Below are positions 35,686-44,356 of a stretch of 64,000 nucleotides of DNA, one piece after another; positions within the stretch are counted from its first letter, which is position 1; each line of letters starts with the position of its first letter. The stretch covers positions 106,072 to 170,071 of the forward strand of contig NZ_CALVGT010000017.1 of the NCBI RefSeq assembly GCF_944327175.1, in the 5' to 3' direction. The notes under the pieces were generated by a model that saw only the letters and a list, made by a program, of their open reading frames with translations, searched no databases and had not been told where the DNA came from. The DNA comes from an uncultured Lactobacillus sp. GTDB taxonomy: Bacteria; Bacillota; Bacilli; Lactobacillales; Lactobacillaceae. Position numbers and translations under genes: made by a program.

Positions 35686-38088
35686 TTACTTGTCCAGGCC
35701 AGTCCACTTCCAGGAAGTTACTTCTGGAATGTCTTCACCGTGGTCCCGGATGTAAGCGTGGTGCTTGGACAGCAGGCTGTCCATCTTGTCGATGAAGGCA
35801 GCACTCTTGTCCTTCAAGGCAGGAATTTGTTCAACCGCGTCCTTGGCCAGGTCGAAACGGTCAAGGTGGTTCAAGACCCGCATGTCAAATGGCGTGGTAA
35901 TGTCACCATTTTCTTCATAGCAGTGGATTGAAACGTTGTAACGCTTGCGGGCAAACCAAATAGATTCCATCATGGTCTTGTAGCCGTGCCATGCAAAAAT
36001 AGTTGGCACGTCAGTTGGGAAGAGGCGGTCGAATTCTTCCTGGGAAATAGCTGCTGGGTTATCCTTTGGCGCCATCAGCTTCATCACGTCAACCACGTTG
36101 ATGTAACGGATCTTCAAGTCTGGGAAGTTCTGGTGCAGGATGTCGATAGCTGCCAGGGTTTCCATGGTCGGTTCAGTTTCAGTTGAAGCAAAGACCACGT
36201 CTGGCTTGGCATCCTTGTCAGTTGAAGCCCAGTCGATGTAGCCCAGGCCATTGTCAACCAACTTGGCTGCTTCTTCAGGAGTGAACCATTGCGGCCGTTC
36301 CTGCTTGGAAGTTACCAGCAAGTTGATCCCCTCCCGGTCCCGGAAGGCCTTGTCAGCAACAGCCAGCAAAGTGTTGGTGTCACTTGGCAGGTATTCGTGG
36401 ATCATGTCCGGCCGGTTCTTTTCAAACAAGTGAGTCAAAAGACCTGGATCCTGGTGGGTGTAGCCGTTGTGGTCCTGCTGGAAGACAGTTGACGTAGCTA
36501 CAAAGTTCAATGATGGGTAATCGCGGCGCCAGTATTGTTCCTTAGCCTTCCGCAGCCACTTCATGTGCTGGGTCAGCATGGAGTCAACCACCCGGCCAAA
36601 AGCTTCGTAAGTAGCGAAGAAGCCGTGCCGGCCAGTCAAAACATAGCCTTCCAGCATCCCTTCATCTTGGTGCTCTGACAATTGTGAGTCAATCAAGCGG
36701 CCTTGCGCAGCCAGATTTTCATCGTTTGGTTCGTGGATTTCACTTTCCCATTGCCGCTTTTCGCTGTCCAGGAAGTCAAAGAGCCGGTTGGACTTGGATT
36801 CGTCCGGGCCAAAGCCCCGGAAAGTAGTCGGGTTCAGTTCTGCCACCTTGGTTAGGTACTTGGCCCATTCCACCATATCCTGGGCGTTCTTGGAGCCCGG
36901 CTTGCCAACTTCAAAGGCAAAGTCGCGCCAGTCCGGCAGGTTCAAGCGCTTAGGATTGATCCCCCCGTTAGTAACTGGGTTCATGGCCATTCTTTGGTCA
37001 CCGTGAACCGCGTTTTCCAGGACCAAGTCAGTCGGGTAGCCGTTTTCGTCAAACAGTTCTTCCGGCTTGTAGCTCTTCAGCCAATCCAGCAACAGTTCCT
37101 TGTGGTCCATGTGCTTCTGGTCAACCGGAAGCGGAATCTGGTGGGCCCGGAAGGAGTTTTCAATTGGGTTGCCGTCCAAATCAACCTTAGGACCAGTCCA
37201 GCCCTTCGGGCATTGGAAGATCAAAAGCGGCCAGTGGGCAAATGATTCATCGCCGTTTTCCCGGGCATTCTTTTGAATAGCCTTGATGTCTTCGATAATG
37301 GCGTCCAGGGTCTTGGCCATTTCTTCGTGGATCTGGTCAATGTCCTTCATCCCGTCAAAGCGGCCGCCCTTGAAAGTTGAAACGAAGTAAGGCTTCCAGC
37401 CCATGCCTTCAAAGTACTTAGTCAGTTCTTCATCGCTCATGCGGGCAGTAATGGTTGGGTTGGAGATCTTAAAACCGTTGATCTGCAGGATTGGCAAGAC
37501 AGCCCCGTCCTTGACCGGGTTGATAAAGCGGTTGGAGAACCAGCCAGCAGCCAGCGGGCCGGTTTCAGCTTCCCCGTCACCGATTTCAGCCGCGGCAATC
37601 ACGTCCGGGTTGTCCAAAATCGCGCCAGTCGCGTGCGACAAAGTGTAGCCCAGTTCCCCGCCTTCATGGATTGAGCCAGGGGTTTCCGGAGCCGCGTGGG
37701 AAGCTACCCCGCCCGGGAAGCTGAAGCGCTTGAAGAGCTTGGCCATCCCAGCTTCGTCTTGGCTAATTTCCGGGTAGATTTCAGAGTAAGACCCGTCCAG
37801 GTATGAGTTGGAAACCATCACCTGGCCGCCGTGACCGGAACCTTCAATGTAGAACATGTTCAAGTCATACTTCTTGATAACCCGGTTTAAGTGGGCGTAG
37901 ATAAAGTTCTGCGGCGCGATCGTGCCCCAGTGGCCAACCGGCTTGATCTTGACGTCGTCTGCCGTCAGTTCTTCCTTAAGCAAGGGGTTCTTGAGCAGGA
38001 ACAACTGGCCGACTGACAAGTAGTTGGCGGCCCGCCACCAGGCGTCAACGCTCTTTAAGTAGTCTTGTGAATCATAATTTACAACCAT
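35686..38088 (-). CDS. xpk: Phosphoketolase (xylulose-5-P / fructose-6-P)
   Basis: TPP enzyme that splits xylulose-5-P with phosphate into acetyl-P and glyceraldehyde-3-P. The 800-residue length and motifs [55 protein letters not shown] and [12 protein letters not shown] match the family. AAAGGAG precedes the ATG. Its own promoter (38129-38157) lies behind a repeat array and the GntR gene. With rbsK, rpe, rpiA and nucleoside hydrolase upstream it completes a route from nucleoside ribose to acetyl-P. Confidence 0.97.
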   Translation of the reverse strand: MVVNYDSQDYLKSVDAWWRAANYLSVGQLFLLKNPLLKEELTADDVKIKPVGHWGTIAPQNFIYAHLNRVIKKYDLNMFYIEGSGHGGQVMVSNSYLDGSYSEIYPEISQDEAGMAKLFKRFSFPGGVASHAAPETPGSIHEGGELGYTLSHATGAILDNPDVIAAAEIGDGEAETGPLAAGWFSNRFINPVKDGAVLPILQINGFKISNPTITARMSDEELTKYFEGMGWKPYFVSTFKGGRFDGMKDIDQIHEEMAKTLDAIIEDIKAIQKNARENGDESFAHWPLLIFQCPKGWTGPKVDLDGNPIENSFRAHQIPLPVDQKHMDHKELLLDWLKSYKPEELFDENGYPTDLVLENAVHGDQRMAMNPVTNGGINPKRLNLPDWRDFAFEVGKPGSKNAQDMVEWAKYLTKVAELNPTTFRGFGPDESKSNRLFDFLDSEKRQWESEIHEPNDENLAAQGRLIDSQLSEHQDEGMLEGYVLTGRHGFFATYEAFGRVVDSMLTQHMKWLRKAKEQYWRRDYPSLNFVATSTVFQQDHNGYTHQDPGLLTHLFEKNRPDMIHEYLPSDTNTLLAVADKAFRDREGINLLVTSKQERPQWFTPEEAAKLVDNGLGYIDWASTDKDAKPDVVFASTETEPTMETLAAIDILHQNFPDLKIRYINVVDVMKLMAPKDNPAAISQEEFDRLFPTDVPTIFAWHGYKTMMESIWFARKRYNVSIHCYEENGDITTPFDMRVLNHLDRFDLAKDAVEQIPALKDKSAAFIDKMDSLLSKHHAYIRDHGEDIPEVTSWKWTGLDK

Positions 38089-38128
38089 TTTAGTTTTCTC
38101 CTTTAAGCACTTGCTCTATTCCACTATT

Positions 38129-38157
38129 ATCATATCCAGTTTCTAGTGTGATGTCAA
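38129..38157 (-). promoter_or_regulatory. Phosphoketolase promoter
   Basis: TTGACA (38157-38152), 17 bp, TATGAT (38134-38129) on the minus strand, about 40 bp before the ATG. Confidence 0.75.
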
Positions 38158-38183
38158 CCATTTAGATAATTGGTAGGATCCAA

Positions 38184-38215
38184 TTTAGCGGAACTTTTAC
38201 TTAGTTTAGTGGAAC
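38184..38215 (-). promoter_or_regulatory. Pair of 11-bp direct repeats upstream of the phosphoketolase promoter
   Basis: TTTAGCGGAAC (38184-38194) and TTTAGTGGAAC (38205-38215) differ at one base and are exactly 21 bp apart (two helical turns), starting 27 bp upstream of the -35. That is a typical spot for an activator. The protein is unknown. Confidence 0.5.
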
Positions 38216-38237
38216 GCGGGAATTTTTAGGGAGCTGG

Positions 38238-38540
38238 TGCACAAGAGTTGACTCAACTGGAAGCCTTTTAAAAAAATCATACTCACGATCTTACTCAACT
38301 AGCGAAAATCGTGCTCACAAACTTACTCAAGTAAAAAAATGGTTGCACACGAATTTACTCAACTAGAAGCTTTTTTAAGAAATAATGCTCACGATCTTAC
38401 TCAACTAGCGAAAATCGTGCTCACAAACTTACTCAAGTAAAAATAGATGAGTAAGTTTCTGAGTTACATTTCTGCAATTTTGTAAACAGTTGAGTAAGTT
38501 TCGGGTTGGGACAGTCGTTACTTGAGTAATTTTCTGTGCA
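38238..38540. repeat. Array of nine ~19-bp repeats with helical phasing
   Basis: Consensus TTGAGTAAGTTTGTGAGCA. Six copies on the minus strand lie at 38238-38256, 38280-38298, 38312-38330, 38344-38362, 38386-38404 and 38418-38436; three on the plus strand lie at 38447-38465, 38490-38508 and 38522-38540. Start-to-start distances are 42, 32, 32, 42, 32 and then 43, 32 bp, close to 4 and 3 helical turns. Spacers differ, though copies 2-3 and 5-6 belong to a 106-bp tandem duplication. A degenerate tenth copy may lie at 38545-38563. No ORF fits. Confidence 0.85.
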
Positions 38541-38640
38541 TCCCATCCCCCGACTCGACTCAACCAAGCCTAGTTTACATACTTCGGGGGCAAATTTCGC
38601 CAAAAATTAGACCGGTTGACATACTCCGACTTCACCAAAA

Positions 38641-38671
38641 CAAAAAGACCAAGATCTTCCGATCTTGGTCT
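38641..38671 (-). terminator. Terminator of the gntR-type gene
   Basis: Perfect 11-bp stem AGACCAAGATC / GATCTTGGTCT, loop TTCC, T5 on the minus strand. Confidence 0.88.
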
Positions 38672-38676
38672 AATAC

Positions 38677-39399
38677 TTAATTCAAATTGACGAAGCTGTT
38701 GAAGCGCATGTACTTGTAGTGAACCCGCATGCTAGAGACTTCAAATGGCGTGCCATCATCCAAAAAGAAGATCCCGTCCATCACGCCGACCGGCTCTGTA
38801 GCCTTGAGCTGCAGCTCTTCTTGGTCTTCCGCGCTTGAAGGGGAAACCGTAATGGTCAAATAAGACCGGGTAACCGCCTTGTTTTGCGCGTCTTCCAGGT
38901 AATTGAACAAGGACCCCTGCAGAATTTCCTCTTTAAGCTCCGGCAGGATCTTGATCGGCACGAAGCCCTCTTCAATCAAGAAGGGCTGTCCGTCCAAAAG
39001 GCGGAGGCGCTTGAACTGGTAGACAAAGTCATTTTCACTCAAGAAGAGGTCCTGGGCCGTTTCCGGGCTGGCCTTAACCACCTTGAAGTCCAGCAGCTTG
39101 ATCCCCTGCTTCTTGCCTGGCGCTAAAAAGCTGTCCGTCAGACCCAGGTTTGACCCTTCATAACGGAACATGGCCTGGTTCTTCAAGTACAAGGGATTGA
39201 TAAAAGTCCCGCTGCCCCGCTTCTTAAACACAATGCCTTGCTGGGCGAGGAGTTCCAGGGCCCGCTTCATCGACGACCGGCTGACCTGATACTGTTCGGC
39301 CAGGCTGCGCTCGTCGGGCAGCCGCATCCCCTCATATTCGCCCGCTAAAATCCGGCGTTTGATGTCATGCATGACCGTCCGGTAAACATAATCAGCCAT
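38677..39399 (-). CDS. GntR family transcriptional regulator (HutC/UTRA type)
   Basis: 240 aa. N-terminal winged helix (residues 1-70: DERSLAEQYQVSRSSMKRALELLAQQGIVFKKRGSGTFINP) and a C-terminal UTRA ligand domain (ending in PFEVSSMRVHYKYMRFNSF). Its ATG begins 8 bp after the nucleoside hydrolase stop, so both are one transcript. It lies between nucleoside/ribose genes and phosphoketolase, suggesting that it controls this pathway with a sugar phosphate or nucleoside as signal; this is inference. Confidence 0.92.
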   Translation of the reverse strand: MADYVYRTVMHDIKRRILAGEYEGMRLPDERSLAEQYQVSRSSMKRALELLAQQGIVFKKRGSGTFINPLYLKNQAMFRYEGSNLGLTDSFLAPGKKQGIKLLDFKVVKASPETAQDLFLSENDFVYQFKRLRLLDGQPFLIEEGFVPIKILPELKEEILQGSLFNYLEDAQNKAVTRSYLTITVSPSSAEDQEELQLKATEPVGVMDGIFFLDDGTPFEVSSMRVHYKYMRFNSFVNLN

Positions 39400-39407
39400 T
39401 CAGCCAC

Positions 39408-40343
39408 CTACTTTGCTTGCGCGATTGCAGCCAGGAACCAGTCCTTGAAGGCCTGGCGGTCAACCTTGACCGCGATCTTGGCGTTGGCCTTTTGGCCAAA
39501 GAAGCCGTCAAAGTCCATGACTGAAGCCCCGTAAGTATAAGGGCCCTTGGTGTCAACCGCCACATAAGCTTCCTTGACTTCAAACAGATCCGGAGCCAGC
39601 AGCATGGCTGCCGTCAAGGCGTCATAGATCCGCTTGCCGGCGTCGGCGTCAGCGTCGTTTAATTCATACTGGGAGTTGAGCCCGTAGATCATTTCCCCGA
39701 CCCGGCCCAAAGCCTTGATTTCTTCCAGGCTGGCCGCGTCAACGAAGGCCTGGTTGCCGACTTCCAGAGGAGCCACGTAGATATCCAGGCCCTTGGCGCC
39801 CAAGTCAAAGACGATCTTGGCTGCTTCCGGGTCCCCGGAAACATTGTATTCGTCGTAAGGACCGTAGTTACCCCGGCCCAGGGCCCCGCCCATGATGTAA
39901 AGGCGGTCAATCTTGTCCAGGTCTTCCGGGTATTGGCGGAAGTAAAGGGCAAAGTCCGTGGCTGGCCCGATCTGCATCAAGGTCACCTTTTCCGGGCTTT
40001 GGCTGACTACTTCGTGGATCTTGGTAGCAGCCAAGCCTTCGACCAAAAGGCTCTGGTCAGCTTCCGGGAAGTCAAAGCCATCCATCCCGCTGGCCCCGTG
40101 CACTTCAGAAGCATCGATGGCTTCCTTAACCAAAGGCAGCTTGGCCCCGGCCACAACTGGCACCTTGGTGCCCAGGAAGGCCTGTAGGCGCAGGGTGTTG
40201 TTCAAGGTCTTCTCCAAAGAAACGTTGCCCCAAGTTGGCACGATCAGCTTCACGTCCAGTTCCTTGGCGAACAGGGCGATCGTTAAGCAGACCGCGTCGT
40301 CGATCCCGGGATCAGTTGAAATAATTAAGGGTTTCTTGTTCAT
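39408..40343 (-). CDS. Nucleoside hydrolase (IunH/Rih family)
   Basis: Cleaves ribonucleosides into base and ribose. The calcium-site motif STDPGIDDA (residues 9-17) opens the protein, and YIMGGALGRGNYGPYDEYNVSGDPEAA and DALTAAMLLAPDLF match the family. 311 aa is normal. GGAG precedes the ATG. It is followed by the GntR gene and preceded by a terminator after rpiA, so it forms its own unit with the regulator. Confidence 0.94.
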   Translation of the reverse strand: MNKKPLIISTDPGIDDAVCLTIALFAKELDVKLIVPTWGNVSLEKTLNNTLRLQAFLGTKVPVVAGAKLPLVKEAIDASEVHGASGMDGFDFPEADQSLLVEGLAATKIHEVVSQSPEKVTLMQIGPATDFALYFRQYPEDLDKIDRLYIMGGALGRGNYGPYDEYNVSGDPEAAKIVFDLGAKGLDIYVAPLEVGNQAFVDAASLEEIKALGRVGEMIYGLNSQYELNDADADAGKRIYDALTAAMLLAPDLFEVKEAYVAVDTKGPYTYGASVMDFDGFFGQKANAKIAVKVDRQAFKDWFLAAIAQAK

Positions 40344-40395
40344 TAATCGTTCTCCATTTTTCAGAATAGCTTTATTCTATCATTTCACCCGGCAA

Positions 40396-40427
40396 ATAAA
40401 AAGAAAAGAAGCGGTTTGCTTCTTTTC
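40396..40427 (-). terminator. Terminator of the rbsK-rpe-rpiA operon
   Basis: 10-bp stem GAAAAGAAGC / GCTTCTTTTC with TTTTTATTT following on the minus strand. Confidence 0.85.
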
Positions 40428-40439
40428 CAAAGAATTTCT

Positions 40440-41132
40440 TTAGCGGCTGCGGACTTCGATCTCCCCGTTGTCGCGGGCAATGATAACCTGGTCGCAGATG
40501 TTCAAAAAGAGGCCGTGTTCAACCACCCCGACCGTGTGGTCCAGATAGTCAGCCAGACCGCTTGGCACCGGAATCCGGTCTAGCTTGAGGTCCAGAATGT
40601 AGTTGCCGTAGTGGGTCTTAAGACGATGACCGTCTTCCGTTAAACGGAATTCCGGCTTAAGCCCTTCGTCTGCCAAGCGCTTTTCCACCTGCATGCAGGA
40701 GATTGGCAAAACTTCCACTGGTAGGGCGAAACCGCTGAGGTGGTCAACTACCTTGCTTTCGTCAACGATCCAGACATTCTTCTTGGAGTTGACAGCCACG
40801 TTCTTTTCCAAGGTCAAGGCGGCCCCGCCCCCCTTGATCCCGTTTAATTGACTGTCCACTCTGTCGGCCCCGTCAACCGTCAGGTCAACCTGGTCAACTG
40901 CGCTGAGGGGGCTGACGGTAAAGCCGTAGCCTTCCAGCTGCTTTTGGCTGCGGCTGGAGGTGGTCACGACTGCCTTAAGAGTCAAGCCTGCTGCTTTCTT
41001 CTTGCCCAGTTCATCGATAAAAAACTTCACCGTTGACCCGGTACCGACGCCCAAAACCATTCCGTCTTCCACCAAGGCAGCTGCTTTCTTGGCAGCAGCC
41101 TTTTTCAATTCATCTTGCTTTGCTTGGTCCAT
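40440..41132 (-). CDS. rpiA: Ribose-5-phosphate isomerase A
   Basis: Interconverts ribose-5-P and ribulose-5-P. Motifs GVGTGSTVKFFIDEL, TSSRSQ, VDGADRVDSQLNGIKGGGAALTLEKNVA and the C-terminal HTVGVVEHGLFLNICD are complete; 230 aa is normal. CGGAGG precedes the ATG. Third gene of rbsK-rpe-rpiA. Confidence 0.97.
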   Translation of the reverse strand: MDQAKQDELKKAAAKKAAALVEDGMVLGVGTGSTVKFFIDELGKKKAAGLTLKAVVTTSSRSQKQLEGYGFTVSPLSAVDQVDLTVDGADRVDSQLNGIKGGGAALTLEKNVAVNSKKNVWIVDESKVVDHLSGFALPVEVLPISCMQVEKRLADEGLKPEFRLTEDGHRLKTHYGNYILDLKLDRIPVPSGLADYLDHTVGVVEHGLFLNICDQVIIARDNGEIEVRSR

Positions 41133-41144
41133 TTTTTGCCTCCG

Positions 41145-41795
41145 CTATTTTTCCAAAATGCTTGTCAGCTCAGCTACCTGCTTAGCTACTGAGTCACGGC
41201 CAAAGATATAAGAGCCGGCCACAAAAACATTAGCTCCGGCATCTTTGGCAATTTTTGCCGTCTGATCATTGATCCCGCCATCAACTTCAATTGGAAGGTC
41301 CGGCAGAATTGCCCGGGCGGCCTTGACCCGGTCTGGTGCACTTTCCATGAACTTCTGCCCGCCAAAGCCCGGGTAGACCGTCATCAAGAGAACCTGGTCG
41401 ATCTTGTCCTTGTAGCGCTCCAGCACCTTAATGTCTGTGTCTGGACTAAGGACTAAGCCGCGGGAGACACCATTTTCCTTTAAATAGTCCAGCCAGTGGT
41501 CGATTCTTGCCGGGTAGTCGGCTTCATAGTGAATTTCAATCAAGTCGCTGCCTGCCTTGACAAAAGCCGGCAAAAGGTCTGGCAGCTTGTTGCTCATGAG
41601 GTGGACTTCCGCGGTCAAGTTCGGGAACTGCTTTTTAAAATCACTCACCAGCTGGGGGCCATATGAGAGGTTAGGCACGAAATGCCCGTCCATCACGTCG
41701 ATGTGGAAGCGGCGAATTCCGCTGTCGGCTGCTTCCTGGATCTGCTGGCCTAGGTGCAGGTTGTCAGCGTTGAGGATTGATGGTGCAATAATCAT
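41145..41795 (-). CDS. rpe: Ribulose-phosphate 3-epimerase
   Basis: Converts ribulose-5-P to xylulose-5-P, the phosphoketolase substrate. IAPSILNADNLHL, HIDVMDGHFVPNLSYGP, LLMTVYPGFGGQKFM and VDGGINDQTAKIAKDAGANVFVAGS carry the metal and catalytic residues. 216 aa. Thirteen base pairs separate it from both neighbours in the operon. Confidence 0.97.
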   Translation of the reverse strand: MIIAPSILNADNLHLGQQIQEAADSGIRRFHIDVMDGHFVPNLSYGPQLVSDFKKQFPNLTAEVHLMSNKLPDLLPAFVKAGSDLIEIHYEADYPARIDHWLDYLKENGVSRGLVLSPDTDIKVLERYKDKIDQVLLMTVYPGFGGQKFMESAPDRVKAARAILPDLPIEVDGGINDQTAKIAKDAGANVFVAGSYIFGRDSVAKQVAELTSILEK

Positions 41796-41808
41796 CTAGT
41801 CACATCCT

Positions 41809-42729
41809 TTACTCAGCTAAAGCTGCCGCAACGCTTGCCCAGTCAGGGATGGACGGCTGGGCCCCCATCTTCTGCACAGCTAAAGACGATGCCCGGTTGG
41901 CAAAGCGGGCAGCTTCATGCAGGTTGCTGAAATCGCTGGCTAAAGATCCAGCCAAAAAGCCTAAGAAGGTGTCGCCAGCCGCCGTCGTGTCCACGGCCTT
42001 GACCTTGAAGGCTGGTACAAGACCGGTAAAAACTGGAGAAGACAGGTAGGCCCCCTTGCTGCCATAGGTGATGATCACGTGCTTAACGCCTAGCTCATGC
42101 AGCTTAGTGGCGTTCTTTTCCAAGTCAGCCTCTTCTGCAACTGGCAGTGAAGTCAACAGGGCACTTTCCGTTTCGTTTGGCGTGACCAAGTCAGTTACGG
42201 CCAAAAGGTCTGCCGGCAAGTCCTTAATAGCGGGAGCCGGGTTCAAAATAGTCACCTTGCCAGCGGCTTTAGCCAATTTGAAGGCTGCTGTGGTCGCCTC
42301 CAGGGGAGTTTCCAGCTGGGCAATAACGCAGTCAGCCGCTTCAATGACGTCTTTAGCCGCCAAAATATCGGCTTCCGTTAAGTAGTAGTTAGCCCCATGG
42401 TCGATGATGATGTCGTTTTGCCCTTCCGCGTTCAAGGTAATGTAGGCATGGCCAGTCTTAACGCCAGCGGTTGGCAAGACATAGTCAGTCTTGACCCCGT
42501 AGCCGGCCAGTTGCTCTTTCATCCAGCTCCCGTAGGAGTCTTCGCCGACTCTAGAGATGAAGATGGTCTCCGCCCCGCTCTTAGCAGCCGCGACTGCCTG
42601 GTTGGCCCCCTTACCGCCGCCAGCCTCGCTGACTTTGTGGGCGTTGATGGTTTCGCCAGGCTTGGGGAAGTTTTCTACATGCAGGGTCGTGTCCACGTTG
42701 CTGGACCCGATTACTACGATTTTTTTCAT
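41809..42729 (-). CDS. rbsK: Ribokinase
   Basis: Phosphorylates ribose to ribose-5-P. PfkB-family signatures are KKIVVIGSSNVDTTL at the start, GGKGANQAVAAAKSG, and VKAVDTTAAGDTFLGFLAGSL with the catalytic Asp. The Thr-Ala-Ala-Gly-Asp anion hole is intact. 306 aa. AAGGAG precedes the ATG. First gene of the operon; no ribose transporter lies nearby, so ribose probably comes from the nucleoside hydrolase in this window. Confidence 0.96.
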   Translation of the reverse strand: MKKIVVIGSSNVDTTLHVENFPKPGETINAHKVSEAGGGKGANQAVAAAKSGAETIFISRVGEDSYGSWMKEQLAGYGVKTDYVLPTAGVKTGHAYITLNAEGQNDIIIDHGANYYLTEADILAAKDVIEAADCVIAQLETPLEATTAAFKLAKAAGKVTILNPAPAIKDLPADLLAVTDLVTPNETESALLTSLPVAEEADLEKNATKLHELGVKHVIITYGSKGAYLSSPVFTGLVPAFKVKAVDTTAAGDTFLGFLAGSLASDFSNLHEAARFANRASSLAVQKMGAQPSIPDWASVAAALAE

Positions 42730-42796
42730 AGCATTTTCTCCTTAACTTTAATTCCTATGTCAATTATAACTATTCCCGTCCTTTTAAAAAAGCGCT

Positions 42797-43294
42797 TTAG
42801 CCAAGCAGCTGGTAGGCCGTCTTGAAGCGGCTGAGATTATAGCGGTCGTAAAGGTCGGCCAGGACGACGTTAAAGTTCTGGATCCTGGTATTTGGGTCTA
42901 GATTCTTGGAATCAAAACGTTCTGCCAAAGAAGCTAAGGCCTGGCTTCTGACGGCTTCATAGTCGCTCAGCTGGTCCACCCGCCCCCGCAAGTCCCGGCA
43001 AAGGGCGCTGAGGGTGAAGTCTGACTCCGCCGCTAAAAAGTTGAGCTGGCTGTCAAAGACTAACTTGTAACGGTAAGCCTTCCGGCCCGGGAAGTCCTGG
43101 GAATTGAACAAGTCTAGGTACAGGACCAGTTTCTGCTTTTCTAAGCTGGCCAGGGCCTTACCTTGACTGAGGCACTTAAACTTCAGAAAGTTGACAAAAT
43201 AGTCGTAAAAGTCCCCATAAAAATCTTCTTGAAAATGTTCAATGCTTGGATCTTCAGCCAGCAACTGCTTTTCCAGCACTTCTTCAATCGTCAT
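42797..43294 (-). CDS. Hypothetical protein, 165 aa
   Basis: Not recognised. Soluble, acidic at the N-terminus, rich in aromatic residues (FQEDFYGDFYDYFVNFLKFK), mostly helical in appearance, with no signal peptide. A GAGGTG lies about 10 bases upstream of the ATG. It stands alone between the rbsK and lipase units. Confidence 0.65.
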   Translation of the reverse strand: MTIEEVLEKQLLAEDPSIEHFQEDFYGDFYDYFVNFLKFKCLSQGKALASLEKQKLVLYLDLFNSQDFPGRKAYRYKLVFDSQLNFLAAESDFTLSALCRDLRGRVDQLSDYEAVRSQALASLAERFDSKNLDPNTRIQNFNVVLADLYDRYNLSRFKTAYQLLG

Positions 43295-43397
43295 TTTCTC
43301 TGCACCTCTTCTATTTTTTACCTTCTACGGCCTTTATAGCCTTCCAAGAAAAATTATACCCGGGCTGCTGCTTGAAATATAGTTGCAATTTTTCAAC

Positions 43398-43427
43398 AAA
43401 AAAGACGCGTCACTTGACGCGCCTTTT
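43398..43427 (-). terminator. Terminator of the ppx-ppk-lipase operon
   Basis: GGCGCGTC / GACGCGTC stem, loop AAGT, TTTTTTG on the minus strand. Confidence 0.88.
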
Positions 43428-43438
43428 GAGCAACTGCT

Positions 43439-44356
43439 TTATTGTTCTTGATCATCTTTTGAATTTTTGTCCTGTTCATTGAAATCTTGCAAAAAGCTGC
43501 TGTTAAACAGTAGCTCTTTAACCTGGCTGGTCCATGAGCTGGATTGCTTCTGCCAGTCGGCCGGCAGGTTCTTGCGATATTTCAGATAGCCAGCCATTTG
43601 CCCGGTCCGGCTTAAGAAAGCCTGCTGCATTTTACTGGAGTCCAGAAAACGCTGGTCCACTTCTTTTTCCAGCAAATTCCCATTTTCATCAAAGCGGTAG
43701 CCGCCCCACATGTGCTGCTTAATCGGGTTCATGGGCAGACTGTCCACATAATGCAGCTTGCCGACCATCCGCTGGCTGGCCGTATAGCCTAAAGTCACCG
43801 GATCATAGATGTCAACATATGTGTTGATCCGGCCCCGCATTTCCACCACTCGCTGCCGCTCTTTATGAGTCAAGAGGCGCCAGATATTAGTCCCCTCATA
43901 AAGGTAAGCCGCCGCGATCCGATCTGGATGGCGGCAGTTGGCCAGGGCATACTCAGCATTAATCGCACCCAAGGAATGCCCATAGATGTAGAAGCGGCCA
44001 TCTGGGAATTCCTCCAGCCAACGGTTTAAGTACTTGCTGGCTGAAATCAAGGCACTTGGTACCTGCCTTTGGTCGGTCAGCATGGCCAGAAAAATCGGCC
44101 AGTTGGTCTTCAGCCACTCGTCCCGCCAGGTTGTCGCGTTGCCTTTCTTAAAACCATAAGAGCCCTTGAACAAAACCGTGATCTCGTTGTTATTTTCGAG
44201 CAAAAAAGCCTGCATCCCGTCCTTGGCATAAACGTCCCGGGTTAATTGCCCGATCCTTTTGCCGGCGACCACAACTGTCTCGCCCACATTCAGCGCCTCA
44301 TAAGACAGCTTGGTCAGTTCAACCCGGTCCCGGTCGGTCAATTCTTCATTGATCAT
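43439..44356 (-). CDS. Lipase-like alpha/beta hydrolase (lipase 3 / DUF2974-like)
   Basis: 305-residue cytosolic-looking protein. Nucleophile elbow YIYGHSLGAINAEYALANC (GHSLG), a downstream Asp in YVDIYDPVTLG and a His in NPIKQHMWGGY can form the triad. The C-terminus is highly charged. The ATG overlaps the ppk stop by four bases, so it is the third gene of a ppx-ppk operon; a link to polyphosphate is not obvious. Substrate unknown. Confidence 0.75.
   Translation of the reverse strand: MINEELTDRDRVELTKLSYEALNVGETVVVAGKRIGQLTRDVYAKDGMQAFLLENNNEITVLFKGSYGFKKGNATTWRDEWLKTNWPIFLAMLTDQRQVPSALISASKYLNRWLEEFPDGRFYIYGHSLGAINAEYALANCRHPDRIAAAYLYEGTNIWRLLTHKERQRVVEMRGRINTYVDIYDPVTLGYTASQRMVGKLHYVDSLPMNPIKQHMWGGYRFDENGNLLEKEVDQRFLDSSKMQQAFLSRTGQMAGYLKYRKNLPADWQKQSSSWTSQVKELLFNSSFLQDFNEQDKNSKDDQEQ

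Noticed and set aside
38238-38540. CRISPR array
   Set aside because: Repeats are only ~19 bp, spacers 13 or 23 bp, orientation flips after six copies, spacers are partly duplicated and no cas genes are present.
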